Below, one piece after another: positions 17,532 to 27,171 of a stretch of DNA of 48,566 nucleotides. Source of the stretch: Candidatus Companilactobacillus pullicola (GTDB lineage Bacteria; Bacillota; Bacilli; Lactobacillales; Lactobacillaceae); the NCBI GenBank assembly GCA_019116025.1, contig DXCM01000009.1, positions 1 to 48,566 on the forward strand, given 5' to 3'. Under the pieces are notes generated by a model, which had not been told where the DNA came from, made no database searches, and saw nothing but the letters and a program-made list of their open reading frames with translations. Within the stretch, counting starts at the first letter, position 1, and each line of letters opens with the position of its first letter. Position numbers and translations under genes: made by a program.

Positions 17532-19034
17532 ATGGAAAAAGATTACATTTTAGCAATTGATGAGGGAACTACAACAGCTCGAGCAATAGTTTTTGATCAC
17601 AATGGACAACAAGTAGCGATGGCCAGACACCCAATTAGACAGATTTTGCCTAATCCGGGTTGGGTTGAACATGAGCCTAATGAAATTTGGAATGCGGTGC
17701 AAACAACTATTGCTACAGCTTTGATCGATTCAGGGATTAAACCTAAACAGATCAAAGCTATCGGAATCGCTAGTCAACGAGAAACGACGGTTGTTTGGGA
17801 TAAGAAAACAGGACTTCCTATATATAACGCAATTGTTTGGCAGAGTAGACAGACATCTAAAATGGCTAATGATTTGATCAAAGAGGGTTATAAAGATGAA
17901 ATTCATCAAAAAACCGGCTTGATTATTAGCCCTTATTTTTCAGCCACTAAAATTCGTTGGATTTTGGATCACGTCGACGGTGCCCAAGAGCGAGCTGAAA
18001 AGGGTGAACTCTTATTTGGAACTATCAATACGTGGTTATTATGGAAATTAACTGACGGCGAAAGTTTTATGACTGATTGTGCTAATGCCAGTCGAACAAT
18101 GCTTTATAACATCAATACACTTGAATGGGATGAAGATTTATTAAAACTCTTTAACATTCCACGTGCGATGTTGCCTGAGGTTAAATCTAATTCAGAAGTA
18201 TTTGGGATAACAAAGAACTATCAATTTTACGGTTCAGAAATCCCTATTTCAGGAATGACAGGATCACAACAGGCTTCTTTGTTTGGGCAAATGGCGTTTG
18301 AACCAGGGATGGTAAAGAATACCTATGGTACTGGGGCTTTTGCGGTTATGAATACTGGTAATAAGCCAGCAATGTCTGATAATAATTTGCTAACGACAAT
18401 TGCGTATGGTTTGAATGGTGAGATCAAATACGCCTTAGAAGGTAGTGTCTTTGTGGCCGGAGCTGCTTTACAGTGGTTAAGGGATGATATGCGACTAATT
18501 AGTTCCACACCAGCTACATCCGATGCCGCTAAAAATTCTAAGGATGACGATGAAGTTTACGTAGTACCAGCTTTTGCTGGTTTAGGTGCACCATATTGGG
18601 ATAATGAAGCCCATGGAACTATCTTTGGTCTAACTAGAGGCACAACTGATAAAGATGTGGTTAAGGCTACATTGCAGGCGATTGCTTATCAGACTAAAGA
18701 TATTATTGAGACAATGAGCTCTGATGCAGGTATTCCAATTGAGATGTTAAAAGTTGACGGTGCAGCTTCAGCTAATGACTATTTAATGCAATTTCAAGCC
18801 GATATTTTAGGGATTTCTTTACAGAGATCCTCCGAATTGGAAACGACTTCTTTGGGCGTAGCTTTTATGGCTGGTTTAGGAGTCGGTTATTGGAAAGATT
18901 TAGATGATATTAAGAAAAATTACGAAACTGGGAAAACTTATCAACCAGAAATGTCAGAATCCACGCGGACAAATCTGTATGATGGTTGGAAAGATGCCGT
19001 TGAAGCAACGATGGCATTTAAGCATAATATCTAA
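17532..19034 (+). CDS. Glycerol-kinase paralogue with altered active site
   Basis: The product is 500 aa from ATG 17532, with AGGAG 8 nt upstream. It aligns with the preceding GlpK end to end (roughly two thirds identical by eye) and keeps the substrate contacts [19 protein letters not shown] and SPYFSATK. Two functional positions differ. GDQQAA of the family reads GSQQAS, so the catalytic base Asp (Asp245 in E. coli numbering) is Ser. YHFYGSE reads YQFYGSE, removing the HPr-phosphorylated His. The adenosine motif GGAANN is GAASAN. It is unlikely to be a normal glycerol kinase; a regulatory partner, a different substrate or decay are options. The reading frame is intact. Confidence 0.88.
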   Translation: MEKDYILAIDEGTTTARAIVFDHNGQQVAMARHPIRQILPNPGWVEHEPNEIWNAVQTTIATALIDSGIKPKQIKAIGIASQRETTVVWDKKTGLPIYNAIVWQSRQTSKMANDLIKEGYKDEIHQKTGLIISPYFSATKIRWILDHVDGAQERAEKGELLFGTINTWLLWKLTDGESFMTDCANASRTMLYNINTLEWDEDLLKLFNIPRAMLPEVKSNSEVFGITKNYQFYGSEIPISGMTGSQQASLFGQMAFEPGMVKNTYGTGAFAVMNTGNKPAMSDNNLLTTIAYGLNGEIKYALEGSVFVAGAALQWLRDDMRLISSTPATSDAAKNSKDDDEVYVVPAFAGLGAPYWDNEAHGTIFGLTRGTTDKDVVKATLQAIAYQTKDIIETMSSDAGIPIEMLKVDGAASANDYLMQFQADILGISLQRSSELETTSLGVAFMAGLGVGYWKDLDDIKKNYETGKTYQPEMSESTRTNLYDGWKDAVEATMAFKHNI

Positions 19035-19036
19035 TT

Positions 19037-19073
19037 AAAATAAGAGTCTATCTTAAAAGACTCTTATTTTTTA
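19037..19073 (+). terminator. Terminator after the second kinase
   Basis: AATAAGAGTC pairs with GACTCTTATT and is followed by a T tract. Confidence 0.85.
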
Positions 19074-19116
19074 TTGCTTATATAAAAGGATTCTTATGAA
19101 TTTTATTAAAAAAACT

Positions 19117-19145
19117 TTGACATGAAGTTTCTGAAAGTTTAATAT
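19117..19145 (+). promoter_or_regulatory. Promoter of the peptide symporter gene
   Basis: TTGACA and TAATAT are separated by exactly 17 bp, 36 bp upstream of the start codon. Confidence 0.8.
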
Positions 19146-19181
19146 TAATACATCGTTGTGTAATGTAAGGAGAATTTTTTA

Positions 19182-20657
19182 ATGGATGAGAAAAAGGACC
19201 GAGGGTTCTTCGGTCAACCGACAGGCTTACGTACACTGTTCTTAACTGAATTTTGGGAGAGATTTAGTTATTACGGTATGCGTGCCATTTTGCTTTTCTA
19301 CATGTACTACGCTGTAACTAAGGGCGGTCTAGGAATGGATCGTACTACAGCTGCTTCAGTTATGTCTATCTACGGTTCACTAGTTTACATGTCTAGTGTT
19401 TTAGGTGGATTTATCAGTGATAGACTTTTAGGAGCCAGAAGAACAGTCTTCTGGGGTGGTGTCTTGATCATGCTTGGTCACATCGTCCTATCACTTCCTA
19501 TTGGTGAAACTGGTTTATTTGTTTCTATTGGACTTATTGTTATTGGTACTGGACTTTTGAAGCCAAACGTATCCGAAATGGTTGGTGGATTGTACAGTGA
19601 AGGTGATCCAAGACGTGATTCTGGATTCAGTATTTATGTCATGGGTATCAACCTAGGTTCATTATTTGCTCCACCTGCTGTAAATGCTATGAGTAACCAC
19701 TTTAACTTCCATGCTGGTTTCTCATTAGCCGCTATCGGTATGTTTATTGGATTGATTGTTTACTGGTGGGATGGTCGTAAGTATCTTCCTGAAGAAAGTT
19801 TACATGCTCCAGATCCAATTACCGATAAAGAGCGTAACAAGTTCTTCCAACGCGTGGCTCTTTCTGTTTTAGCAATCGCTATTATTGTAATCGTAATGAT
19901 TTTTGCTCATGCCTTTACAATCGATAACATCATCACGATTATCAGTATCCTTGGTATTGCTTTACCAATCGGTTACTTCATCATGATGTTAACAAGTAAG
20001 AAAGTTACTAAGATCGAAAGATCACGTGTACTTGCTTATATTCCTTTGTTCCTAGCTGCCGTTATTTTCTGGGCTATTGAAGAACAAGGATCAGTTGTTC
20101 TAGCATTATTTGCTGCTGAACAAACAAATCTTAACTTTGCTGGCTTTAAGTTGTCAGCACCATTGTTCCAAATGCTTAACCCATTCTTCATTATTATCTA
20201 TACACCATTCTTTGCTTGGTTATGGATCAAGTTGGGTAGACGTCAACCATCATCACCATCTAAATTCTGGATGGGATTAGTTGCTACGGCTATTTCATAC
20301 TTTGTATTGATTATTCCATTGATGGGAATAGCACCTGGCGCTAAGGTTAGTCCACTTTGGCTAGTATTGAGTTGGGGTATCATTGAAATTGGTGAAATGT
20401 TAATTTCTCCAGTTGGTTTGTCAGCTACAACTAAACTTGCTCCTAAGGCCTTCAAGGGTCAAATGATGAGTATGTGGTTCTTAGCTGATTCAGCCGGACA
20501 AGCTGCTAATGCTCAAATTGTTAAGTTATACAATCCAGGAGATCCTCATAACGAAATGATGTTCTTTGGGGTAACTGGTATCGTAACACTTGTTGTAGCA
20601 GTTATCTTGATCATGTTTGTACCAAAGATCAAGAAGCTTATGCAAGGTGTTAACTAA
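19182..20657 (+). CDS. dtpT: POT/PTR2 family di- and tripeptide:proton symporter (DtpT-like)
   Basis: The symporter takes up di- and tripeptides with protons. The protein is 491 aa from ATG 19182 (AAGGAG, 9 nt upstream) with about 14 membrane segments. Family signatures are TEFWERFSYYGMRAILLFYM (the ExxERFxYY proton motif) at residues ~22-41, GGFISDRLLGARR, and the second PTR2 signature region around FSIYVMGINLGSLFAP. EEQGSVVLALFA near residue 305 is the usual TM7 motif. It is monocistronic, between its own promoter and a terminator. Confidence 0.94.
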   Translation: MDEKKDRGFFGQPTGLRTLFLTEFWERFSYYGMRAILLFYMYYAVTKGGLGMDRTTAASVMSIYGSLVYMSSVLGGFISDRLLGARRTVFWGGVLIMLGHIVLSLPIGETGLFVSIGLIVIGTGLLKPNVSEMVGGLYSEGDPRRDSGFSIYVMGINLGSLFAPPAVNAMSNHFNFHAGFSLAAIGMFIGLIVYWWDGRKYLPEESLHAPDPITDKERNKFFQRVALSVLAIAIIVIVMIFAHAFTIDNIITIISILGIALPIGYFIMMLTSKKVTKIERSRVLAYIPLFLAAVIFWAIEEQGSVVLALFAAEQTNLNFAGFKLSAPLFQMLNPFFIIIYTPFFAWLWIKLGRRQPSSPSKFWMGLVATAISYFVLIIPLMGIAPGAKVSPLWLVLSWGIIEIGEMLISPVGLSATTKLAPKAFKGQMMSMWFLADSAGQAANAQIVKLYNPGDPHNEMMFFGVTGIVTLVVAVILIMFVPKIKKLMQGVN

Positions 20658-20672
20658 AACTAAATTTAATAT

Positions 20673-20710
20673 GGTCTCAACTGGAAAATAAACCGGTTGG
20701 GGCTTTTTTG
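20673..20710 (+). terminator. Terminator of dtpT
   Basis: GGTCTCAACTGG pairs with CCGGTTGGGGC and six T residues follow. From 20711 to about 20978 I see no gene or notable structure. Confidence 0.85.
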
Positions 20711-20978
20711 TTTAGTCCTCTATTTGGCGAACGACTGAATAACGTGTTTTATTATTTGTTTCAGTTAATTTGAAAAGGGAAGAGATATCTGTTAGGAATT
20801 AGAAGTTTGAATATTGGGAGTTGGTATAGTCGTTGTATGATACTTATTAAAATTAGATGGAAATATTTTTTAGTTAGAATATTGTATTCAGAATAGAAAT
20901 AAATATTTCTGGGATCATTTATTTTGGTAGTTTTTCAATATGAAAATATTTCCCGAAGTGCAATATAGTGGATTAAAT

Positions 20979-21187
20979 AGTTTATCTGAAACTAAACAAC
21001 AGAAATACTATTTAGGCCGGAGTAAAACTTGAGAATGCCTTCAGCCGCGAAATTATTGTTATCGGCTATGCCGATTACAATAAGGCCGATTTTGGAAATC
21101 TATTATTTTGCACGGAGTGTAAAATAATTAGTTTCAAAACGTGCCCGCAGCGTTCCAAGGCATTCTCAAGTTTTACGGAGGCCGGCA
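20979..21187 (-). repeat. Three-armed palindromic repeat, copy A1
   Basis: A perfect 20-bp outer stem (21022-21041 with 21157-21176) encloses two hairpin arms: TTATTGTTATCGGC/GCCGATTACAATAA and ATTTTGCAC/GTGTAAAAT. The left flank TTTATCTGAAAC...AGAAATACT is shared with copy A2. Core orientation is minus. It is the only copy without an adjacent gene ending in the same direction. Confidence 0.8.
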
Positions 21188-21294
21188 AGTTAAGCATATT
21201 TTGTACCAAACTAACAATTATTTTTAAAAATCACTTGAAATGAAGTCAGTTTTTCGTTAATATAATTAAGTCGAATAAAGACAGAGCAACTCAT

Positions 21295-21377
21295 GGAGGG
21301 GTAGCGAAGTCTGGCTAAACGCGGCGGACTGTAAATCCGCTCCTTCGGGTTCGGTGGTTCGAATCCACTCCCCTCCA
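21295..21377 (+). tRNA. tRNA-Tyr (GTA)
   Basis: This 83-nt class II tRNA has acceptor GGAGGGG/CCCCTCC, anticodon loop CTGTAAA reading GTA, a long variable arm (CTCCTTCGGGTTCGG region) and T-arm GGTTCGAATCC. Confidence 0.96.
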
Positions 21378-21382
21378 TTCAT

Positions 21383-21454
21383 TGGGTTATAGCCAAGCGG
21401 TAAGGCAATGGACTTTGACTCCATCATGCGCTGGTTCGAATCCAGCTAACCCAA
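21383..21454 (+). tRNA. tRNA-Gln (TTG)
   Basis: The 72-nt cloverleaf has acceptor TGGGTTA/TAACCCA, anticodon stem ATGGA/TCCAT, loop CTTTGAC reading TTG, and T-arm CTGGTTCGAATCCAG. It follows tRNA-Tyr by 5 bp, so both come from one transcript. Confidence 0.96.
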
Positions 21455-21461
21455 TTAATGA

Positions 21462-21500
21462 AAAAAGGCAAAATTCTGAATATGAATTTTGCCTTTTTAT
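21462..21500 (+). terminator. Terminator after tRNA-Gln
   Basis: A 14-bp stem AAAAAGGCAAAATTC/GAATTTTGCCTTTTT with a 7-nt loop and T-rich tail. Confidence 0.9.
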
Positions 21501-21584
21501 TTTTCTAATTTTCGAGCAGTTCTTAATTTTTAATCGAAATACTGTATAATTGATGGAAGTAATGCGCATAAAGGAGTGCCAAAA

Positions 21585-22286
21585 ATGAAGGTACCAGTAT
21601 ATATACAAATTCACAATCAGATAAGAAAAGAAATTGAGTCTGGCAAATGGAGCGTTGGAGAACGTATTCCGTCTGAAAGACAACTCTCACAAGATTTTGA
21701 TGTTAGTAGAATGACATTGCGTCAGGCCATCCAAACGCTTGTAGACGAGGGAATTTTACAACGACAGGTAGGTTCTGGGACCTATGTAGCTAGTAGTAAG
21801 GTTCAAGAAAAAATGTCTGGAACAACTAGTTTTACTGAGATAACTGAAAGCCAGGGTAAGAGACCATCAAGTAAGACGGTTTCCTACCATGTTGCTGATC
21901 CTTCAATCAGTGAAATGGAAAAATTAAAATTAAAAGATGGCGATCAGATTTTACGAATGGAAAGAATTCGTTATGCTGATAACCAACCAATTTGTTTTGA
22001 AGTTGCGACAATTCCAGTTGATATTGTAAAATCTCTTGATAAGGAAGACATTACGTCTTCTTTGTACAAGGCCTTGGAAAATAAAGCAGGTCTCAAATTG
22101 GGCAATGCTACACAAACCGTATCTGCAATCCTTGCATCTGAGAAGATAGCTAATTTTTTGAATGTTAAACGTGGTTCTGCTATCTTACGAGTAAGACAAG
22201 TTACTACTTTGGACGATGAACGTCCTTTTGAATATGTTCGTTCACAATATGCCGGAGATAGATTTGAATTTTATTTAGAGCGATAA
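21585..22286 (+). CDS. GntR/HutC family regulator (NagR/YvoA-like)
   Basis: The product is 233 aa from ATG 21585, with AAGGAG 8 nt upstream; the GTG at 21576 would overlap that site. Residues 1-70 are a winged helix of GntR type (IPSERQLSQDFDVSRMTLRQAIQTLVDEGIL). Residues ~80-230 are a UTRA effector domain (GTTSFTEITESQGKRPSSKTVSY and FEYVRSQYAGDRFEFYL), the layout of HutC-subfamily repressors. The closest family I can recall is NagR/YvoA, which senses glucosamine 6-phosphate or GlcNAc 6-phosphate. The neighbouring glycan genes would fit an amino-sugar effector, but no nag gene is in the window. Confidence 0.88.
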   Translation: MKVPVYIQIHNQIRKEIESGKWSVGERIPSERQLSQDFDVSRMTLRQAIQTLVDEGILQRQVGSGTYVASSKVQEKMSGTTSFTEITESQGKRPSSKTVSYHVADPSISEMEKLKLKDGDQILRMERIRYADNQPICFEVATIPVDIVKSLDKEDITSSLYKALENKAGLKLGNATQTVSAILASEKIANFLNVKRGSAILRVRQVTTLDDERPFEYVRSQYAGDRFEFYLER

Positions 22287-22363
22287 TCATTTTCTTTCGC
22301 AAAAAAATTAGGGTAATATATTGTTTGATATGTTTTTAAATCTTTAACTGGGAGTCACCACAT

Positions 22364-23758
22364 ATGCAAAGTTTTATTAAAAAGTACAGTATCTTCTTGA
22401 TGCTATACATTGTTTTTCAACCAGTACTAGATGCTGTTACTGGATTGATGGCTCAAGCACATATGAACGTTTCGTTTGGGGTATTGATTCGTATGGCCGT
22501 TATGGCGGTCACGGTTTTCTATTTGCTGATATTTCTGATTTTAAATCGGGACAATAGGCGTGGCTTCATGATGATCGGCTATTTTGTCTTGTTAGCAGTT
22601 ATTTCGGCTATCAGTTTGTTTATAAATTACAAAACTAAAGTATTGTTTATCACAACTTTGGAAGTTACGACTTTAGCCAAAAGTTTGTACTATCCAGTCA
22701 TGTTGCTAGCTTACTTATATGCTTTTGAAGAATTGGCAGAGGATCGGATCATTAATCGATTCTTTCCTGGGGTTGTTTTCTTAGCTGTAAATATTATTAG
22801 TATTATTATGGTCGTTGCTCACTTTACTAATTCGAGTTTCAGTTCATATTCATACTATAAGTTAGGTGAGAGTGGTTGGTTCTTTGCCGCTAATGAATTG
22901 AGTGCGATTGTTTCTATTACTTTCCCAATCATGATTTGGTTCGCTCTGAAGAAATTAAACACTTGGACACGACTTTATTATTGGATCACGATTATTGTTG
23001 CTATCTATGCAGATTTATTGATTGGAACAAAGGGTTCATTGTTAGCTCTACTATTCAGTATCTGTATGGGACTTTTGGCAACGATTATTCAATTCTTTAT
23101 GTACAAAGATGGTCGCAAATATTTTGCCGGTATCTTTGTATTATTAGCTATCACTTTAGGTGGGATTATTGTTGCTTATCCAGCTATGGCAGTTGCCAAG
23201 ACATCTGAGTTACACACGGAAATGATTGAGGATAAGAAACAAAAGGCTAAGACAAAGAAGGGAATTACTAAAGATCAAAAGAAATATGTTCAAACTAATA
23301 AGACTGTTTCTTATCTCTTTAGTGGTCGTACCGTTTACTTTGAAAATGCGGCACATAACTTTGCTAAATCTACGCCAGCTCAAAAAATGTTTGGAATGGG
23401 TTATGCAACTAGCTTTAAACGTGAAAAAGAAGCTAAGTTGGTCGAGATGGACTATGTTGATATCTTCTTCCAATTTGGATTGATCGGTACGATCGTCTTT
23501 ATGGCGCCATTAGCGTACTGCTTAGTTTACTTGCTAGGAGCATTCCTCAGAAAATTCAAATACATGTGGTCCTATAAATGGGCTATGTTGGTAGCTAGTG
23601 TGGCATTAGGATTTGGAATGGCGCTGATGACGGGACACGTTATTGAAGCTCCATCAGTAAGTATTTACTTTGTTTCGATCCTAGCTTATGCAATGCTTAA
23701 TGCACGAATCTTCTTAAGGACAAATGAAGATCCTTATACAATCGATGTTGAATCGTAA
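22364..23758 (+). CDS. O-antigen ligase (Wzy/WaaL)-like membrane protein
   Basis: The product is 464 aa with about 11-12 membrane segments and a large outer loop near residues 275-365. The loop contains GRTVYFENAAHNF and GMGYATSFK, followed by VEMDYVDIFFQFGLIG, the usual arrangement of the Wzy_C/O-antigen ligase superfamily. Such proteins join or polymerise glycan repeats on the outer face of the membrane. A GGGAGTCACC ribosome binding site precedes ATG 22364. Its neighbours TagA and GT4 support a role in wall teichoic acid or exopolysaccharide synthesis. The exact substrate is unknown. Confidence 0.75.
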   Translation: MQSFIKKYSIFLMLYIVFQPVLDAVTGLMAQAHMNVSFGVLIRMAVMAVTVFYLLIFLILNRDNRRGFMMIGYFVLLAVISAISLFINYKTKVLFITTLEVTTLAKSLYYPVMLLAYLYAFEELAEDRIINRFFPGVVFLAVNIISIIMVVAHFTNSSFSSYSYYKLGESGWFFAANELSAIVSITFPIMIWFALKKLNTWTRLYYWITIIVAIYADLLIGTKGSLLALLFSICMGLLATIIQFFMYKDGRKYFAGIFVLLAITLGGIIVAYPAMAVAKTSELHTEMIEDKKQKAKTKKGITKDQKKYVQTNKTVSYLFSGRTVYFENAAHNFAKSTPAQKMFGMGYATSFKREKEAKLVEMDYVDIFFQFGLIGTIVFMAPLAYCLVYLLGAFLRKFKYMWSYKWAMLVASVALGFGMALMTGHVIEAPSVSIYFVSILAYAMLNARIFLRTNEDPYTIDVES

Positions 23759-23759
23759 A

Positions 23760-23796
23760 TAAAAAAACAGGCTGTCAATTGACAACCTGTTTTTAT
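23760..23796. terminator. Bidirectional terminator
   Basis: AACAGG and CCTGTT flank a TGTCAATTGACA palindrome, with A tract on the left and T tract on the right. It serves the converging O-antigen-ligase-like and tagA genes. Confidence 0.85.
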
Positions 23797-24518
23797 TTAC
23801 GATTTTTTTCTTGTCTGATTAATCTCATATACTTAGGAATAGCCAGCATTCTTACGAATCTTGTTGGTTCAGTAATTAAACGATAGAACCACTCTAATCC
23901 AAGTTTTTGGAATACTTTAGGAGCACGTTTCTTAGTTCCCGAGAAAACATCAAAACTGCCACCGACACCGATCCAGATGGCATCAGCTGTTTGACGATAT
24001 TTTTCAATGAAGTATTCTTGTTTAGGAAATCCTAGAGCTACTAGGATAACATTTGGTTTCTTTTCAGCAATTTCATCAATGATTGGAGCATCATCTTTGA
24101 AATAACCATCGTGATAACCGACTAAATCTACTTGAGGATAATCTTTAGTAATTTTGTCAGCAGTAGCCTTGATTACTTCGGGCTTAGCTCCCAATAGATA
24201 AACTTTCAATTGTTTGCGGTCTGCTGTTTCAATTAAATATTTTAGTGTGTCAAAACCAGTGATACGTTCGTGCAAAGGAGTACCTAGGCTTTTAGCTCCC
24301 TTGATAATGCCGATTCCATCAGGAACTACATAGTCAGCGTTGTTAATAACTTTTAAAAATTTGCTGTCTTTTCTAGCTGAAAGGACAATTTCGGGATTAG
24401 CTGTTACGATAAATTTGTTTGCTTTAGTATCTAAATCGTAGTCTAAATATTTATGAAATTGTTTTTCGGTAAAATTATCAAATTCAGTACCTAAAATATC
24501 TACTCTATTTTTGTGCAT
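23793..24518 (-). CDS. tagA: WecG/TagA/CpsF family glycosyltransferase (GT26)
   Basis: TagA transfers ManNAc from UDP-ManNAc to undecaprenyl-PP-GlcNAc, the committed step of wall teichoic acid linkage-unit synthesis, on the inner face of the membrane. The protein is 241 aa from ATG 24518 (AAAGGAG, 6 nt upstream). Motifs are VDILGTEFDNFTEKQF, FIVTANPEIVLSARKD (catalytic Thr/Asp region), NADYVVPDGIGIIKGAKSLG, RITGFDTL and PNVILVALGFPKQEYFIEK. Length is typical. The start region faces that of the GT4 gene across a 58-bp divergent promoter. Confidence 0.92.
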   Translation of the reverse strand: MHKNRVDILGTEFDNFTEKQFHKYLDYDLDTKANKFIVTANPEIVLSARKDSKFLKVINNADYVVPDGIGIIKGAKSLGTPLHERITGFDTLKYLIETADRKQLKVYLLGAKPEVIKATADKITKDYPQVDLVGYHDGYFKDDAPIIDEIAEKKPNVILVALGFPKQEYFIEKYRQTADAIWIGVGGSFDVFSGTKKRAPKVFQKLGLEWFYRLITEPTRFVRMLAIPKYMRLIRQEKNRK

Positions 24519-24576
24519 AGCATTCTCCTTTAATGTATTATTATACACGAGAAAGATTAATTTGAGAGGTGTCAAA

Positions 24577-25653
24577 ATGCGTATTTTACATATCAATGCC
24601 GGTAATGAAGACGGCGGAGCTCGTACTTATATTGTTAGTTTAATGAAAGGCCAAAAGAATATCGGTGAGGAAAGTGCTTTATTGACTTTTCAAGAAGGAC
24701 CTGTTTCTAAAATGGCACGTGAGAACGGTTTGAATGTTGCTGTCATGCCGCAGAAACAACGATTCGACCTTTCAATTTTGAAACCACTAGTAAAATATAT
24801 CAATAATAACGATTTTGATATCGTGCATACGCATGGTCCACGTGCTAACTATATTTTCTCCTTAATACAGAAGAAAGTTAATGCTAAATGGGTGATTACA
24901 GTCCATTCTGACCCCCGTATCGACTTTTCAGGTATGAGAGGACAAGTTATGCTCAGATTAAATCTTCATGCCTTAAAACGTGCAGATTTGCTATTCTACG
25001 TAAATCCTGATCTGGAAGAATACTTCGAATCATTGAAGATAGATCCTAAGAAGACTTTTGAAGTGTTTAACGCCGTTGACTTCACTAACGCTAATCCGAA
25101 ATTCAATCGTCATTCAACGTTTAACATTTTGGAAGTGGCTCGTTTAGTTGAAGTTAAGAATCATCGTCTTTTGTTGAATGCTCTAAGCAAGGTTAAATTT
25201 AACTATCGTTTGACTTTGGTGGGTGATGGTCCATTGATGGAAGAATTGAGGAAATTGACTGTCGATTTGGGAATTGCCGATAAAGTTGATTTCGTTGGTT
25301 TTAAGGAAAATACTAGTGATTTCTATCAAGATTGCGACGTTTCAATTTTGACTTCTAAATCGGAAAGTATGCCCGCTGTCTACTTAGAGTCTGCCGCTAA
25401 TGGAAAGCCCGTTATTGCCACGAATGTTGGTGCTACCGATAAAGTAATCAATAATGAAAATGGTTGGTTAGTCGAATCAGATAATGAACAAGAATTGATT
25501 GAAGCTCTAAATGATGCACATTCTTATTGGAAAGATGACAACTTGGGCCAAAAAGGGATGACTTTGTATCAAGAGGTAAGAGATAACTACTCGATCGAAA
25601 AGTTGGCAGAGAAAGTAAATGATGGGTATCAAGCGACTTTGAATGCCAATTAG
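24577..25653 (+). CDS. Glycosyltransferase family 4
   Basis: The product is 358 aa from ATG 24577 (MRILHINAG), with GAGAGGTG 6 nt upstream; the longer frame overlaps tagA. It has the GT-B fold of GT4. The N-terminal DGGARTYIVSLMKG loop contacts the acceptor side, and the C-terminal half has VARLVEVKNHRLLL, LVGDGPLMEELR and the ExxxxxxxE donor motif in SESMPAVYLESAANGKPVIAT. It retains the configuration of a nucleotide-sugar. Divergent from tagA, it probably acts in the same wall polymer pathway. Confidence 0.88.
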   Translation: MRILHINAGNEDGGARTYIVSLMKGQKNIGEESALLTFQEGPVSKMARENGLNVAVMPQKQRFDLSILKPLVKYINNNDFDIVHTHGPRANYIFSLIQKKVNAKWVITVHSDPRIDFSGMRGQVMLRLNLHALKRADLLFYVNPDLEEYFESLKIDPKKTFEVFNAVDFTNANPKFNRHSTFNILEVARLVEVKNHRLLLNALSKVKFNYRLTLVGDGPLMEELRKLTVDLGIADKVDFVGFKENTSDFYQDCDVSILTSKSESMPAVYLESAANGKPVIATNVGATDKVINNENGWLVESDNEQELIEALNDAHSYWKDDNLGQKGMTLYQEVRDNYSIEKLAEKVNDGYQATLNAN

Positions 25654-25695
25654 AGTAAAATAAAACCGTGATATCAAATAAATAAGGGAGTAATC

Positions 25696-27168
25696 ATGAC
25701 TCAATTTCAAGATGAAGATTTAACATTGCATACTGATTATTACGAATTAAATATGATGTATACATACTGGAAGAAAGGTTTGCACAATCGTCGTGCCGTT
25801 TTTGAAGTTTACTTCAGAAGTTTGCCCTTCGACAATGGATTTGCAGTATTTGCAGGTTTGGAACATGTCGTAGATTACTTGAAGAACCTCAGCTTTTCTG
25901 ATTCAGATATTGAATACTTACGTGAATATGGGGAATATGACGAAGAATTTTTGCGCTGGTTAAAGGACATGCAATTCAGTTGTACAGTTCGATCAGCACT
26001 TGAAGGAGACTTGGTTTTCAACGAAGAACCTATTCTCCAAGTAGAAGGTCCATTGGCTCAATGTCAATTGATCGAAACAGCTATCTTAAATATGGTCAAT
26101 TTCCAGACATTGATTGCTACTAAAGCAGCTCGTATCAAGACTGTCTGTGGCGATGATCCTGTCATGGAATTTGGCTCACGTCGTGCACAAGAAGTTGATG
26201 CAGCAATTTGGGGAACACGTGCAGCTTATATTGCCGGTTTTGATGCTACAAGTAATGTTTTAGCTGGTAAGTTGTTTGGTATTCCTATCTCAGGGACTCA
26301 TGCTCATGCATTAGTTCAAACATACCGTAACGAATATGATGCTTTTAAGGCTTATGCCACAACACATAAGAATTGTGTCTTCTTAGTTGATACCTATGAC
26401 ACCTTGAAGAGTGGTGTACCAAGTGCTATCAAGGTGGCAAAAGAAATGGGCGATAAGATCAACTTCTTGGGTGTCAGAATTGATTCTGGTGACATGGCTT
26501 ATATTTCTAAACGTGTTAGAAAACAACTTGATGAAGCTGGTTTCCCTAATGCTAAGATCTATGCTTCAAACGATTTGGATGAGAAGACCGTTCTTAACTT
26601 GAAGATGCAAGATGCTAAGATTGACGTTTGGGGAATTGGTACAAAAGTTATTACAGCTTTTGATCAACCAGCTCTAGGTGCAGTATACAAATTGGTAAGT
26701 ATCGAAGACAATCGTGGCAACATGATGGATACTTTGAAATTATCAAGTAATGCTGCAAAGATTTCTACTCCTGGTAAAAAACAAGTTTGGCGTATTACTA
26801 ACAATCGCAAGAACGATAAATCAGAAGGTGACTATGTAACATTCTGGAACGAAGATCCAAGAGAACACAGTTCACTTTATATGTTCCATCCACAATACAC
26901 TTATATCAATAAGACAGTTGAGGATTTCCAAGCTAAACCTTTACTACATGATATTTTCGTTGATGGTAAATTGGTTTATGACTTGCCAAATGTCAAAGAG
27001 ATCAAGAAGTATTGTATGGATAATTTGGATTCACTTTGGGATGAATACAAACGTATCTTGAATCCTCAAGTTTATCCAGTTGATTTATCTTCAAAACTAT
27101 ACAGTCATAAGATGAAATATATCGAAAAAATCCGTAATGACGTAAACAATATTAGATTAGGTGACTAA
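25696..27168 (+). CDS. pncB: Nicotinate phosphoribosyltransferase
   Basis: PncB joins nicotinate and PRPP to give nicotinate mononucleotide in NAD salvage. The protein is 490 aa from ATG 25696 (AAGGGAG, 7 nt upstream). Family motifs are TDYYELNMMYTYWKKG at residues 13-28, EFGSRRAQEVDAAIWGTRAAY near 156-175, GTHAHALVQTY near 200, FLGVRIDSGDMAYISKRVR near 258, and GIGTKVITAFDQPALGAVYKL near 315. It is followed after 3 bp by nadE, and the nadE ribosome binding site overlaps the pncB stop, so the two are coupled. Confidence 0.96.
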   Translation: MTQFQDEDLTLHTDYYELNMMYTYWKKGLHNRRAVFEVYFRSLPFDNGFAVFAGLEHVVDYLKNLSFSDSDIEYLREYGEYDEEFLRWLKDMQFSCTVRSALEGDLVFNEEPILQVEGPLAQCQLIETAILNMVNFQTLIATKAARIKTVCGDDPVMEFGSRRAQEVDAAIWGTRAAYIAGFDATSNVLAGKLFGIPISGTHAHALVQTYRNEYDAFKAYATTHKNCVFLVDTYDTLKSGVPSAIKVAKEMGDKINFLGVRIDSGDMAYISKRVRKQLDEAGFPNAKIYASNDLDEKTVLNLKMQDAKIDVWGIGTKVITAFDQPALGAVYKLVSIEDNRGNMMDTLKLSSNAAKISTPGKKQVWRITNNRKNDKSEGDYVTFWNEDPREHSSLYMFHPQYTYINKTVEDFQAKPLLHDIFVDGKLVYDLPNVKEIKKYCMDNLDSLWDEYKRILNPQVYPVDLSSKLYSHKMKYIEKIRNDVNNIRLGD

Positions 27169-27171
27169 AAA

